A stretch of DNA of 64,000 nucleotides. Origin: Butyricimonas faecihominis. Lineage in GTDB: Bacteria > Bacteroidota > Bacteroidia > Bacteroidales > Marinifilaceae. Shown piece by piece: positions 1 through 8,276 of the stretch (position 1 is the stretch's first letter; each line of letters begins with the position of its first letter). The stretch lies in NCBI RefSeq assembly GCF_033096445.1, contig NZ_AP028155.1, positions 4,655,880-4,719,879 of the forward strand, given 5' to 3'. The notes beneath the pieces were generated by a model. The model was given only the letters and a program-made list of their open reading frames with translations. It was not told where the DNA came from and searched no databases. The translations under genes and the position numbers were made by a program.

Positions 1-864
1 ACTATCAGAACTGCAGGAAAATATGAAAGTTGTTTGCAATCTTTAATTGCTTTCAAATCTTTGGATATTTCTTTCTTGGAGATCAATCTTCAATTCTTGA
101 ATGAATTTGAGATATTTCTTAGGAAGAAGGGTAATGTAAGTAACACCATTGCCACTAAATTTAGTGTGTTGAAGGCTGTTTATAATAAAGCAATAGAAGA
201 TAAAATTTTTATTTGTAGAGAAAATCCATTTAAGAAATTTAAGGTTGGAAGATTGTGGACACCAACAAGAAAAAGAGCTATTAGTAAGGATGAAGTATTG
301 AAAATTGTAAATCTTGATCTTTCTTTAAAAGGAGGTAATATCTCTCCTTATTTGGAATTTGCTAGAGATATATTTTTGTTTTCATATTATACAGCAGGTA
401 TTAATTTCAAGGATATTGCTAATTTGAAATATTCTAATATAATGGATATGAGATTGTATTATAAGAGAAACAAGACAGGAAAAGAATTAACTTTTCACCT
501 TCTCCCTAATGCTATGGATATAATTGATAAGTATAAGAAAATTGATGCATCTTGTGATGATTACATCTTTCCTATATTAGATAGAAAGATTCATGTAACA
601 GCACAGCAGAAATTTAATAGAGAACAAAAAGTATTGGGACATATAAATACACAATTAGAAGTAATTAGAAAGAAAATAGGTTTGAATTTTCCATTAACTA
701 CTTATGTAGCTAGGCATACTTATGCTACTGTTTTAAAAAGATCTGGAGTAAATATTGGTATAATTTCAGAATCCTTAGGACATTCTGATCTGAAAACAAC
801 ACAAATTTATCTGGATAGCTTTGAAAATTCAGAAATTGATGCAGCAATGAAAAATTTGCTTTGA
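1..864 (+). CDS. Tyrosine recombinase (integrase), 5-prime end outside window
   Basis: Site-specific recombinase of the Bacteroidetes integrase group, which integrates and excises mobile elements. The frame is open to base 1, so the N-terminus is missing; the first visible residues (TIRTAGKYESCL) fit a SAM-like core-binding domain. The catalytic domain follows: ARHTYAT carries the box II Arg (codon 712-714) and His, LGHSDLKTT carries the His at 781-783, and the nucleophile Tyr is at 808-810. The box I Arg position reads AGINFKDI, without the usual Arg, as is common in Bacteroidetes integrases. It is the first of a run of AT-rich mobile-type genes and probably serves that element. Confidence 0.9.
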   Translation, partial: TIRTAGKYESCLQSLIAFKSLDISFLEINLQFLNEFEIFLRKKGNVSNTIATKFSVLKAVYNKAIEDKIFICRENPFKKFKVGRLWTPTRKRAISKDEVLKIVNLDLSLKGGNISPYLEFARDIFLFSYYTAGINFKDIANLKYSNIMDMRLYYKRNKTGKELTFHLLPNAMDIIDKYKKIDASCDDYIFPILDRKIHVTAQQKFNREQKVLGHINTQLEVIRKKIGLNFPLTTYVARHTYATVLKRSGVNIGIISESLGHSDLKTTQIYLDSFENSEIDAAMKNLL

Positions 865-897
865 TGGTAGCTTATGACTCTAAAATTTATTAACATT

Positions 898-926
898 GGG
901 GTCATGTAACAAATTCACTTGACCCC
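898..926. repeat. Inverted repeat between integrase and helicase-like gene
   Basis: Perfect 7-bp arms GGGGTCA and TGACCCC separated by 15 bases lie just upstream of the helicase-like gene. No T-run follows, so an operator is as likely as a terminator. Confidence 0.4.
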
Positions 927-942
927 TACATTTTTTTATATT

Positions 943-3387
943 ATGGATCACAATAAAATTGAAAAATCAATAGAGATTAATGAAAATATTGAACATGAGT
1001 GGGTAGACATGAGCAAGTTCAAAGAAACTCAAATAAAGAAAGAAGCTATTAACTCAAACCATGATAACAACTCCCCCCAAAAGGCTCTGGCTAAAGTAAA
1101 ATATGAAACAATAAAGCAACAAGTCAAGGAGAACAGGGAGACCCAACAGGCACACCTACTGGCAAAACAAATTTCATCTGGAAAAGAAACTTCCAAAATA
1201 CAACAAAATACCCCACCCACTACTCCTAGTGATGAAAAATTAAAAACACTTCAGGCCATAATAAACAGTACTCCACTCCATGAAACAAACCCTGAAATTC
1301 TAGAAGGTATTAACAATTGCACAATCATAGACCCTTCTATTGTAACCTTACAAGTTGAACCCATTTCAAATTCTGGGGATGAAGATAACACATCTCATCA
1401 AAGGGAAAAAGGGATTCTAATTTTTGAATCTGAATACTTGGAAGGTATTGACCAATTACCTTTTGGGATATTCAACAAAAACAGAACTGGGGTTGGGGCA
1501 ACTTCATTAGAATTGAGAAGTGAGAGAAATTCCATCATTGTCTGCCCAACAAGAGCACTAGCATATAACAAGTATAGGAACCATCCAGACAAGTACTTGT
1601 ATGTTGGAAGTCCTATTGGCTCCCTAAATACTACAACAAGTAACAGTAGTATAAATGAATACATGGACATGATCAACAACAAGGAGAAAATGTTCAAAAA
1701 ATTCTTGGTGGTTGCAGACAGCCTTCACCTAGTTATCAATTACTTGAAAAATAGGGGTGAAAACTTGGAAGATTACTTCTTAATGATAGATGAGATTGAT
1801 TCTTTACAATCAGACAGCAGTTTCAGGCCTGTTGCTGAAGATGTTATTGATTATTATCTTGAACATCCCACTCAAAGCAGGTGTCTAGTGTCTGCAACAC
1901 TTAAAGGATTTTCCAATCCCCAGCTTGCAGGTATTGACATCATACATGCTGAATTTAGTTCCCCAAAAGCTAGAAATATAACATCCATTACTTCTTCTTG
2001 TCCAGACATAACAGCAGCAAAACAAATTTTATCCACAACAAGAGATTCCTCCCAGAAGGTGATGATTGCTTACAATTCCATATCATGTATAAAAAACATA
2101 ATAGAACTATTAAAACAGGAAGGGGGAGATGAGATTTCAGGCAAAATTGCAGTTCTGTGTGGAATGTATGGGAGAAAAGAAGTTGGAGAATATTATATTG
2201 AATTAAAAGGTAATAGACTCCCCAAGCAGATCACCTTCATCACAAGTGCATATTTTGTTGGAGTTGATATTGATGAAGACTTTCACCTTATTTCTGTTGC
2301 CAATACTCAAAAAACACAATCACTATTATCAATTGAGAAAATCATCCAAATTGCAGGCAGGTGTAGAAAGCAACTCTTGAGTGACACCATCATCCATAAC
2401 TATCTGCCTGTTAAGAAAAGAGTGGATGTTCAAAAATACAGGCTTGAATTACTAGAAGAGGCAAGACATTTGCAACACATCATTACACATTTGAAAAAGA
2501 TTGAAGGAGACCAGCCTAGATTTCAACATTTGTTCCAAAAAGTTATTGATGCAATCAAAAAGGTTGATATAAAAGGAGTAGAGGGACTTGTAAGGCAAGA
2601 TATTCATGGCAACTACCAAATATCACATCTTCTAATAGACAGCCTATGTGAGAAAATGGAATTAATCAATGACCTGTACAGTTGTGAAGGAAGACTGGAA
2701 TACCTCTTGGAAAAACATGAAGTGGGTGAAATCAGCATGAAAACAGACAAGTCCACAGCAAAGGAAATTTCCAGTTTAAATGAAATCAAGAAAGAAGAAA
2801 AAATACAAAGAAAAGAGAATAGAAGCAATTTCTTGATTGAGGCAAGAGAAAAATTAAAAGAAATAGAGGGGAATTGGGATGAACTGGAAAGAATGATCAA
2901 TACTACCACCTATGATACTCAAATATTCTTAAAGAGAATCAAGTTGCTTGGTTGTTATATAAACTGGACTTTACTAGCCAGCAAATTATTAACACAAAAA
3001 GAAGGCAAACTTCAAAATATAAGAAAAGATGAATTTAGATGGTTATACTTGGGAATAAAGTACTGGGCATTGGATGACAATCACAAGTTCAAACAATTCA
3101 TGAATACTTGTTTTAAAATTGGAGAGAAATACACAGGGGAAATCATTGAAAAAGAATTAAAAGAGATATTCAGATTATTAGCTATTCCTGTTGAATTCAA
3201 AAATAATCAAGCATTAAAACTATTTAACAAGTTAATGTACACAAAAAGAGACAAGAAAGCAAAAGGAGCTAACAGACCCTACATAATAAAAGGTGAATAT
3301 ATTTCACATCTATTTCCAGAGATAACCAAAAAATTACCACTAAAAGATTCTGATTTTGGAAAATATTTTTTAGAAAACCTTCCATAA
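943..3387 (+). CDS. SF2 helicase-like protein of a mobile element, degenerate P-loop
   Basis: 814 aa from the ATG at 943; a TTG at 919 would add eight residues of poor quality. Helicase-like motifs run in order: GVGATSLEL at about 183-191 where Walker A should be, IIVCPTRAL as motif Ia, MIDEID at 281-286 as Walker B, SATLKG near 317, ITSAYFVGVDI as motif V and QIAGRCR near 469 as the arginine-finger motif VI. The Walker A Lys is replaced by Ala. The first 150 residues are polar and low in complexity, and the last third is Lys/Glu-rich helical. Similar proteins occur on Bacteroidetes plasmids and integrative elements, probably in replication or mobilisation. The function here is inferred from motifs and context. 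Confidence 0.6.
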   Translation: MDHNKIEKSIEINENIEHEWVDMSKFKETQIKKEAINSNHDNNSPQKALAKVKYETIKQQVKENRETQQAHLLAKQISSGKETSKIQQNTPPTTPSDEKLKTLQAIINSTPLHETNPEILEGINNCTIIDPSIVTLQVEPISNSGDEDNTSHQREKGILIFESEYLEGIDQLPFGIFNKNRTGVGATSLELRSERNSIIVCPTRALAYNKYRNHPDKYLYVGSPIGSLNTTTSNSSINEYMDMINNKEKMFKKFLVVADSLHLVINYLKNRGENLEDYFLMIDEIDSLQSDSSFRPVAEDVIDYYLEHPTQSRCLVSATLKGFSNPQLAGIDIIHAEFSSPKARNITSITSSCPDITAAKQILSTTRDSSQKVMIAYNSISCIKNIIELLKQEGGDEISGKIAVLCGMYGRKEVGEYYIELKGNRLPKQITFITSAYFVGVDIDEDFHLISVANTQKTQSLLSIEKIIQIAGRCRKQLLSDTIIHNYLPVKKRVDVQKYRLELLEEARHLQHIITHLKKIEGDQPRFQHLFQKVIDAIKKVDIKGVEGLVRQDIHGNYQISHLLIDSLCEKMELINDLYSCEGRLEYLLEKHEVGEISMKTDKSTAKEISSLNEIKKEEKIQRKENRSNFLIEAREKLKEIEGNWDELERMINTTTYDTQIFLKRIKLLGCYINWTLLASKLLTQKEGKLQNIRKDEFRWLYLGIKYWALDDNHKFKQFMNTCFKIGEKYTGEIIEKELKEIFRLLAIPVEFKNNQALKLFNKLMYTKRDKKAKGANRPYIIKGEYISHLFPEITKKLPLKDSDFGKYFLENLP

Positions 3388-3450
3388 CTACAATAAAAAA
3401 CAAACCTCCTTTTCCATGTTTTGGTTACAAAATTTAAATATAGCTGAAAC

Positions 3451-3984
3451 ATGGAAACACTAGAAAAATTATTCAATGTGGCTGAAGTTGAACTGTCTTA
3501 CAAGTGTCACATAAAACCAGCAGACAGGATAAAGATTTCAGATGAGAAAGATGTGTATTCACTAGCCAGAAGTCTCCTAGAAGATAGGATAGAACACCAT
3601 GAAGAGATGTATATAGTGTTACTAGATCAAGCACTAAAGGTATTGGGTGTGGCTCTAGTAAGTAAAGGTGGGATTAGTAACACTGTGGTTGATCTTAGGA
3701 TCATATTTCAAGCTGCAATCCTTGCCAATGCAAGCAGGATAATTCTAGTTCATAATCATCCCTCTGGCAATCTTAAACCAAGCCTGCAGGATGACAAGAT
3801 CACCAAAAGAGTTTATCAAGTTGCATCCATCTTGGGAATAGAATTAACTGATCACCTGATCATTTCAGAAGAGAGTTATTATAGCTATGCAATTGAAGAC
3901 AGGATAGATGTGATGAATCCTAGCAGGGAGGATTACTCTTCACCATTTCTCAATCAGAATGAGATTGTTTTGCCAATTCATTAA
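3451..3984 (+). CDS. RadC-like JAB/MPN domain protein
   Basis: 177 aa. The JAMM metal-binding signature is visible as HNHPSG at 101-106 followed by an Asp near 114 (SLQDDKIT), which fits a zinc-dependent JAB fold. The protein lacks the N-terminal helix-hairpin-helix part of long RadC proteins. Short RadC/JAB proteins are frequent on Bacteroidetes mobile elements, and despite the name a DNA-repair role is not established. It starts 63 bases after the helicase-like gene on the same strand and may be cotranscribed with it. Confidence 0.85.
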   Translation: METLEKLFNVAEVELSYKCHIKPADRIKISDEKDVYSLARSLLEDRIEHHEEMYIVLLDQALKVLGVALVSKGGISNTVVDLRIIFQAAILANASRIILVHNHPSGNLKPSLQDDKITKRVYQVASILGIELTDHLIISEESYYSYAIEDRIDVMNPSREDYSSPFLNQNEIVLPIH

Positions 3985-4136
3985 AGAGTGTTAAAGCATG
4001 GCAAATAAGGCCTCAAATCCTTGATTTAAGCCACTTTCTCCTTCCTTTCATAGGATTCTCTTTAGCATTCATAAAAATGGCAATATAAAGCCTAATTAGC
4101 CTTGTTTTAATCATGAAATTTTGGAAGAAGTGGAGG

Positions 4137-4196
4137 AATTGTCCCAGATGTTTTTAAATGATTATTATATATAAAAATGAAAACAAGTGGGACAAT
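4137..4196. repeat. Inverted repeat AATTGTCCCA / TGGGACAATG
   Basis: Ten-base arms with one mismatch at 4137-4146 and 4187-4196, in the long AT-rich gap after the RadC-like gene. It abuts the next inverted repeat. Possible origin, transfer or operator site; not resolved. Confidence 0.45.
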
Positions 4197-4238
4197 GTTG
4201 CACATAGATGTATATAATATACTAAACTAAGTGCAACA
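4196..4238. repeat. Inverted repeat TGTTGCAC / GTGCAACA
   Basis: Perfect eight-base arms at 4196-4203 and 4231-4238 around a 27-base AT-rich centre. This is the second of three consecutive palindromes in the gap between the RadC-like gene and the Sel1 gene. Confidence 0.45.
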
Positions 4239-4267
4239 ATCATTCAAATCTTCTCCACCCTATGATA

Positions 4268-4310
4268 GTACAGTTCTAATTTTTACCTTTATATAGAATT
4301 AGACCTGTAC
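4268..4310 (+). repeat. 43-bp palindromic repeat, copy A
   Basis: The arms GTACAGTTCTAATT (4268-4281) and AATTAGACCTGTAC (4297-4310) pair with one mismatch. A second 43-base copy in the same orientation is at 7331-7373 and matches at 33 of 43 positions. The outermost pair is G-C here and T-A there, so pairing is kept. The two copies bracket a complete three-gene transcription unit. Confidence 0.7.
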
Positions 4311-4393
4311 ACCATCTTAAGAAAAAGAGAAGATATTTTACCCTTTAATGTGAATTAAATTTATTTTTGTCATAGAGCAGCCCACTAAAGCAC

Positions 4394-4424
4394 TTGCTTA
4401 TAATGCTGAATATTTCTATTTTTG
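4394..4424 (+). promoter_or_regulatory. Bacteroidetes promoter for the Sel1 gene unit
   Basis: TTG at 4394-4396, a 20-base spacer, then TATTTTTG at 4417-4424 fit the phylum consensus. The predicted transcription start is near 4430, about 275 bases upstream of the Sel1 gene start. Confidence 0.55.
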
Positions 4425-4432
4425 TAAAGTTG

Positions 4433-4579
4433 GAGTGAGTAATCACTCTAGCAGACATAGTAGAACAAGAGGCATTAGTTTATCCTTCATTTGGAGATCT
4501 GGTAAATTTTTGAATTGATATAAGGATAAAAGCAAGTGCTTGTCTTCTCATGTATATTATTATCAAGATAATATATGAG
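4433..4579 (+). other. Structured leader or small RNA candidate
   Basis: Directly after the promoter are a hairpin GAGTGA-GTAA-TCACTC (4433-4448) and a long AT-rich hairpin at 4547-4579 with arms CTCAT.TATATTAT and ATAATATATGAG. A short T-run follows at about 4593. This is either a 5-prime leader of the Sel1 gene or a small RNA; no known riboswitch class is recognised. Confidence 0.35.
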
Positions 4580-4705
4580 TTAGGCATGGGCTGTTTTTAT
4601 TTATATCAAGGTTATTACCAGAACCACCAAATGAAATAAATTACAGTTTCCATGCCTTCTTTTTGTGTAATTACCTTTTGGAGATTGAAGGATAATACAA
4701 GAATA

Positions 4706-5290
4706 ATGAGAGAAAATACTCTTGGATGCATTGCTTATGAATATCTTAAACAAAAAGCAGAAACTGGAGATCAAGAAGCACAATACAATCTAGCATTGTA
4801 TTACAAACAAAGTCTTTGCACTCCTATGAATCTAACAGAATCACTTAAATGGATGTTTCAAAGTGCTCAAAAAGGGCATACAAAAGCTCAATATGAATTA
4901 GGGCAATATCATATGAAACTAATAGGACAAGAATTGATCAAAGATTCAGAAGGAAATGTCTATGATGCACATGCAATACAAGCAAGATTTTGGTATAAAA
5001 GTAGTGCAGAAAAAGGACTTAAAGAGGCTCAATCTAAATTAGGTTTTTGTTATATACATGCCATTGGTGGAAGTGAAGATTTAGACAAAGCATTTTTTTG
5101 GTTTCAAAAGAGTGCTTTACAAAATGAACCTTTTGCTTTGTATGCTCTAGGAGTATTCAACCTTTTAGGATATAAAGAGCACACAAAAGATATTGAAAAA
5201 GCAAAAGAATATTTCCTAAAAGGTATTGAATATGGATATGGAACACATGAAATAATTCATTTTATTGACCAACAATATACTAACATTTAA
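4706..5290 (+). CDS. Sel1-repeat protein
   Basis: 194 aa from the ATG at 4706. The upstream ATG at 4652 adds an unconvincing 18 residues. Three to four Sel1 (TPR-like) repeats are visible: AETGDQEAQYNLALYY, AQKGHTKAQYELGQYH, AEKGLKEAQSKLGFCY and a looser final copy ending in KGIEYGYG. There is no signal peptide or membrane segment, so it should be cytoplasmic. Sel1 arrays are protein-protein adaptors. It is the first gene of a three-gene unit, with a two-base gap to the next gene; its partner is probably one of the two following unknown proteins. Confidence 0.7.
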   Translation: MRENTLGCIAYEYLKQKAETGDQEAQYNLALYYKQSLCTPMNLTESLKWMFQSAQKGHTKAQYELGQYHMKLIGQELIKDSEGNVYDAHAIQARFWYKSSAEKGLKEAQSKLGFCYIHAIGGSEDLDKAFFWFQKSALQNEPFALYALGVFNLLGYKEHTKDIEKAKEYFLKGIEYGYGTHEIIHFIDQQYTNI

Positions 5291-5292
5291 TT

Positions 5293-6333
5293 ATGGGATT
5301 TGAAGATTGGATGCTAGAAGATGGCTATGGGGATGAAATGGAATATATGGACTACCTTGAAAGGCAATACTACAAGAGTTGTGCTAAATATATCCCTTCT
5401 ACAAATAATAGACATAAAGATAAACAAGTCCATAATACATTTTACTCAACATGTGTCCAAGGTACTTTAGAGTTTATAGATTCCCAACATGGAGTTTTGT
5501 GTAAAGGAGATGAATATATATATAAAAACATCTTAATCAAAGTTATAGAAGGATTCTTTTGGGACAAAAACAAAATAAATCAAGAGGTTCCACTACATAT
5601 TTTTAAAATGTTAAACTTCAATATTCCAGTTAAATTTGAAGATTTTTTCTCTTTTCCAGATTTTTCTCTCAAATTTGAGAGACACAACATAGAAAGGGGG
5701 AAATTAAAACTAGAGTATTATCATGTAAAAGATCATTCTAATGTTTTTAAAAATCCAGATAAAGCTTGGTATGCAATATATAGAATGCATATATGCAATG
5801 GAAACAGTAATCATATCATGTCTAGGATTACAAAAGAAACAGATTTGGATAGGGTCATTGTAATTCCATGGGAAGAAACTTTTCCATGGGAAGAAACTTT
5901 ATTATATAAAGAATCTAAAGATTCCAATTATGTAAAAATAAAAATCAAGTCAAAAATATTAATAATAAAAGAATGCTGCCAACCTAGTATTCAAGATAGA
6001 ATTATGATATTGACTTTAGAAAAGGAAATCTTAGGAATGTATGATATCAAGATTGGCAGTGACTTAACTGATATTTTTCCTAAATGTAGAATTTCAGTAA
6101 GAGAACAAGTAGGTGAACCATTCTGGAAATTGGAAGATAGAGTACAATCTCCTAAGATGACACCTGCAAATGAAGAAAAAGGTACACCAGCAATGGTTCA
6201 TCTTCATGAAGGATTGCCTATCTACAGGCAAATATGTTTCTGTTTGAATGAAGAAAATCCAAACTATAATGATGCTTTTGTAGAAACCACTGAAATGATC
6301 ACAGAAGAAGAATTCAATACAAGATACAAATAA
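5293..6333 (+). CDS. Unknown protein, middle gene of the cassette
   Basis: 346 aa, not recognised. It starts two bases after the Sel1 gene stop, so translation is probably coupled. The N-terminus is acidic and aromatic (MGFEDWMLEDGYGDEMEYMDY). No signal peptide, membrane helix or catalytic motif is visible. An 18-bp tandem duplication at 5866-5901 makes the repeated peptide PWEETF PWEETL, probably a recent slippage event. AT-rich composition matches the mobile region. Confidence 0.6.
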   Translation: MGFEDWMLEDGYGDEMEYMDYLERQYYKSCAKYIPSTNNRHKDKQVHNTFYSTCVQGTLEFIDSQHGVLCKGDEYIYKNILIKVIEGFFWDKNKINQEVPLHIFKMLNFNIPVKFEDFFSFPDFSLKFERHNIERGKLKLEYYHVKDHSNVFKNPDKAWYAIYRMHICNGNSNHIMSRITKETDLDRVIVIPWEETFPWEETLLYKESKDSNYVKIKIKSKILIIKECCQPSIQDRIMILTLEKEILGMYDIKIGSDLTDIFPKCRISVREQVGEPFWKLEDRVQSPKMTPANEEKGTPAMVHLHEGLPIYRQICFCLNEENPNYNDAFVETTEMITEEEFNTRYK

Positions 6334-6356
6334 AAACTTCAAAATCAATATAGATC

Positions 6357-7088
6357 ATGAACCAACAAGAAATAGCATTTTTGAGGCTACTACTGCCTAT
6401 CATTAAGATTGGATTAACAATATGGGCAGTTTATAGAGCAAAAGAATTAAACAGGAGTAGATGGGGGTGGGGTGTATTTACTTTCTTCTTAACACTACCT
6501 GCATTTATCATTTTATTGTGCTTGGGTAAGAAAAAAGACAAGTCTAGCAAGAAAATAGATTCCTCTCCTATCAGCAAGAAAATTGCAAATAAAATTCCAT
6601 TCATCAGTTTGGAAGTGTTCAAACAACATTTGATCAATAAAAATTGGGTGCTATTAAGAAATTCAGAAGGTCATAGACAAGTGTATATCTTTCAAAAAGA
6701 CCAAACATTACTAATCTCACAAGCAGGAGAGGTTGATAAGGGAAGATGGGAAGAAGTTGGTGACAATTCCATATTAATAGAGGTTGACAATAAAAGCACC
6801 TTGTACAAACCAACTCATAAAACAGAACATTTGTTGATCTTAAAGGTAGATGGAAAGGAGGAATATCTTCATTTTGTGGATGAGAATTTGTATGAAGAGG
6901 GATATAGAAGTATTGATGAAATTAAAATTGCTATTCAAAAGCAGCAAGAAAATAAAAGTAATGGTGAAACATACTCTGCAAATATAACACCAGAAGAAGA
7001 GCAGAAATTACAAAATCAAAGAACCTTGGGTTATTTTCTTATAATTATCCTTGTTGTTGCAGTAATAGTAATAGGGATGTATATATAA
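6357..7088 (+). CDS. Unknown membrane protein, last gene of the cassette
   Basis: 243 aa. Two hydrophobic segments near the N-terminus (about 8-25 and 38-58) are separated by a basic loop. A soluble, mostly beta-rich stretch follows (about 85-190, many Trp/Tyr/Ile residues), then a charged linker and a single C-terminal membrane helix (LGYFLIIILVVAVIVIGMYI). The family is not recognised. It starts 23 bases after the previous gene and ends the unit before a strong hairpin. A membrane effector or anchor next to a Sel1 adaptor is compatible with a defence or toxin cassette, but that is speculation. Confidence 0.6.
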   Translation: MNQQEIAFLRLLLPIIKIGLTIWAVYRAKELNRSRWGWGVFTFFLTLPAFIILLCLGKKKDKSSKKIDSSPISKKIANKIPFISLEVFKQHLINKNWVLLRNSEGHRQVYIFQKDQTLLISQAGEVDKGRWEEVGDNSILIEVDNKSTLYKPTHKTEHLLILKVDGKEEYLHFVDENLYEEGYRSIDEIKIAIQKQQENKSNGETYSANITPEEEQKLQNQRTLGYFLIIILVVAVIVIGMYI

Positions 7089-7284
7089 ATACATATGAGA
7101 AGGGAGTATAATATAAACACTCCCCCTCCTATTCATAAGATACCTTTCACCCCCCCCTACCAACAATATAAAACAAACATCACATATTGAAACTTGGTGT
7201 TAAATAGGTATTTTTTGAATCAAGATTATTGTATTTTCCTAGGAATCAGGAAGTCAAAAAATATTTTAGATATTGCCCACTCTG

Positions 7285-7324
7285 AAAAGGAAGGAGGCAT
7301 CAGCTTTGGCTGGTGTTTCCTTTT
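7285..7324 (+). terminator. Strong hairpin, probable terminator
   Basis: AAAAGGAA (7285-7292) pairs with TTCCTTTT (7317-7324). An inner stem CATCAGC/GCTGGTG with one wobble closes on a TTTG loop. T-rich on one side and A-rich on the other, it could stop transcription both ways and closes the three-gene unit. Confidence 0.6.
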
Positions 7325-7330
7325 GAAATA

Positions 7331-7373
7331 TTACAGGTTTATTTTTCAAGTATATATAGAATTACACCTGTAA
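7331..7373 (+). repeat. 43-bp palindromic repeat, copy B
   Basis: Same length and orientation as the copy at 4268-4310. The right half TATATAGAATTA.ACCTGTA is nearly identical between copies. It lies just after the terminator hairpin, so promoter, genes and terminator are all inside the pair. The rest of the gap 7089-7726 is AT-rich with no supportable gene. Confidence 0.7.
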
Positions 7374-7527
7374 AAGTATTTTAGATAGATAAATCAAATA
7401 TAGAAATAATTTAGGTTAATAATTAAATAATAGAGAATATGAAAGATACAAGTTAGAAAAAGAAATTGGATAGAGTTAGGTAATATGATTATAAATTCAA
7501 ATATAAATTCAATTTGTAGAAATGAAG

Positions 7528-7568
7528 TTTTGTCAAGCAAATTTGTCAAACATTTTGTCAAACATTGG
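7528..7568 (-). repeat. Tandem 12-13 bp repeats downstream of tRNA-Thr
   Basis: Three units of TGTCAARCA begin at 7531, 7544 and 7556. Read on the minus strand they are TGTTTGACA-like units of period 12, resembling the repeats near 12233, 14580 and 49010. Small ORFs across this stretch are not credible. Confidence 0.5.
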
Positions 7569-7726
7569 GTTGAAATCACTATGTTTTGTCTCAAAAATCA
7601 CCCTTTTTTCCACAAAATCTTCTTTTGTATTCCCAAAAATAAGAATCTTACATTGAATTACAATGTCCTGTATGATAAGGATTTGTTTAGTGTAACTATC
7701 TGAATGATAGTATAATAAAACAAAAA

Positions 7727-7748
7727 AGCAGCCAATTTATTGACTGCT
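7727..7748 (-). terminator. Terminator of the SRP RNA-tRNA operon
   Basis: On the minus strand AGCAGTCAA-TAAA-TTGGCTGCT forms a nine-pair stem with one wobble, followed by TTTTTTG. It lies 8 bases beyond the 3-prime end of tRNA-Thr. An intact native terminator here means the mobile element did not insert into the tRNA end. Confidence 0.8.
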
Positions 7749-7755
7749 ACCTCTG

Positions 7756-7827
<72 letters not shown>

Positions 7828-7868
7828 AACTTAAAAAAGAACTTACTCACTTTTCTTCCCTTCTTTTG

Positions 7869-7942
7869 AGCCTCTTGTCGGATTCGAACCAACGACCCCG
7901 AGATTACAAATCACGTGCTCTGGCCAGCTGAGCTAAAGAGGC
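7869..7942 (-). tRNA. tRNA-Thr (TGT)
   Basis: 74-base cloverleaf with acceptor GCCTCTT, loop TTTGTAA (anticodon TGT) and T-arm GGTTCGAATCC. The anticodon stem has one T-T mismatch. It lies between the SRP RNA and tRNA-Thr(GGT), transcribed together with them. Confidence 0.95.
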
Positions 7943-7953
7943 ATTTCCTAAAA

Positions 7954-8049
7954 GGGTAAGCTTACTATGTCGCACCGCTCAACCATCTACCCTTGCTGTC
8001 TTCCGACCCTGGGGGAGTTCGACAGGAGCTGGTCGCATAGGACTTACCC
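7954..8049 (-). ncRNA. ffs: Small signal recognition particle RNA (4.5S)
   Basis: On the minus strand the ends GGGTAAG and CTTACCC pair, and the apical domain has the conserved CAGGGTCGGAAGACAGCAAGG core that binds the Ffh M-domain. About 96 bases matches the short bacterial SRP RNA. With Ffh it targets membrane proteins cotranslationally. The promoter places the transcription start at the 5-prime end of the helix. Confidence 0.9.
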
Positions 8050-8054
8050 GGGCA

Positions 8055-8084
8055 CAAAAGTACAAAAATCTTCTCAGTTACCAA
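8055..8084 (-). promoter_or_regulatory. Promoter of the SRP RNA-tRNA-Thr operon
   Basis: On the minus strand, TTG (8084-8082), exactly 19 bases, then TACTTTTG (8062-8055). The predicted start coincides with the SRP RNA 5-prime end near 8049. Confidence 0.85.
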
Positions 8085-8276
8085 ATGTTTTCAGAGTTTT
8101 TTATAGACTAAATTTAGGGCCTATATTTAATATATTGGCTTATAGAAAGTTGTTTGTAAATGAATTTTAATCTTGTTATATAAAAATGTAGAATCATGTA
8201 ACCTGAAGTGTGAATTTCGTGTATAAATACTAGAAAAAGAAACAAATATTGAGGACTAAACGATCCAAACAAGCGT

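Noticed and set aside
7394-7703. Two overlapping small frames (66 and 72 codons) on opposite strands
   Set aside because: They run across the tandem TGTCAAACA repeats in AT-rich DNA, with no start signals or recognisable domains.
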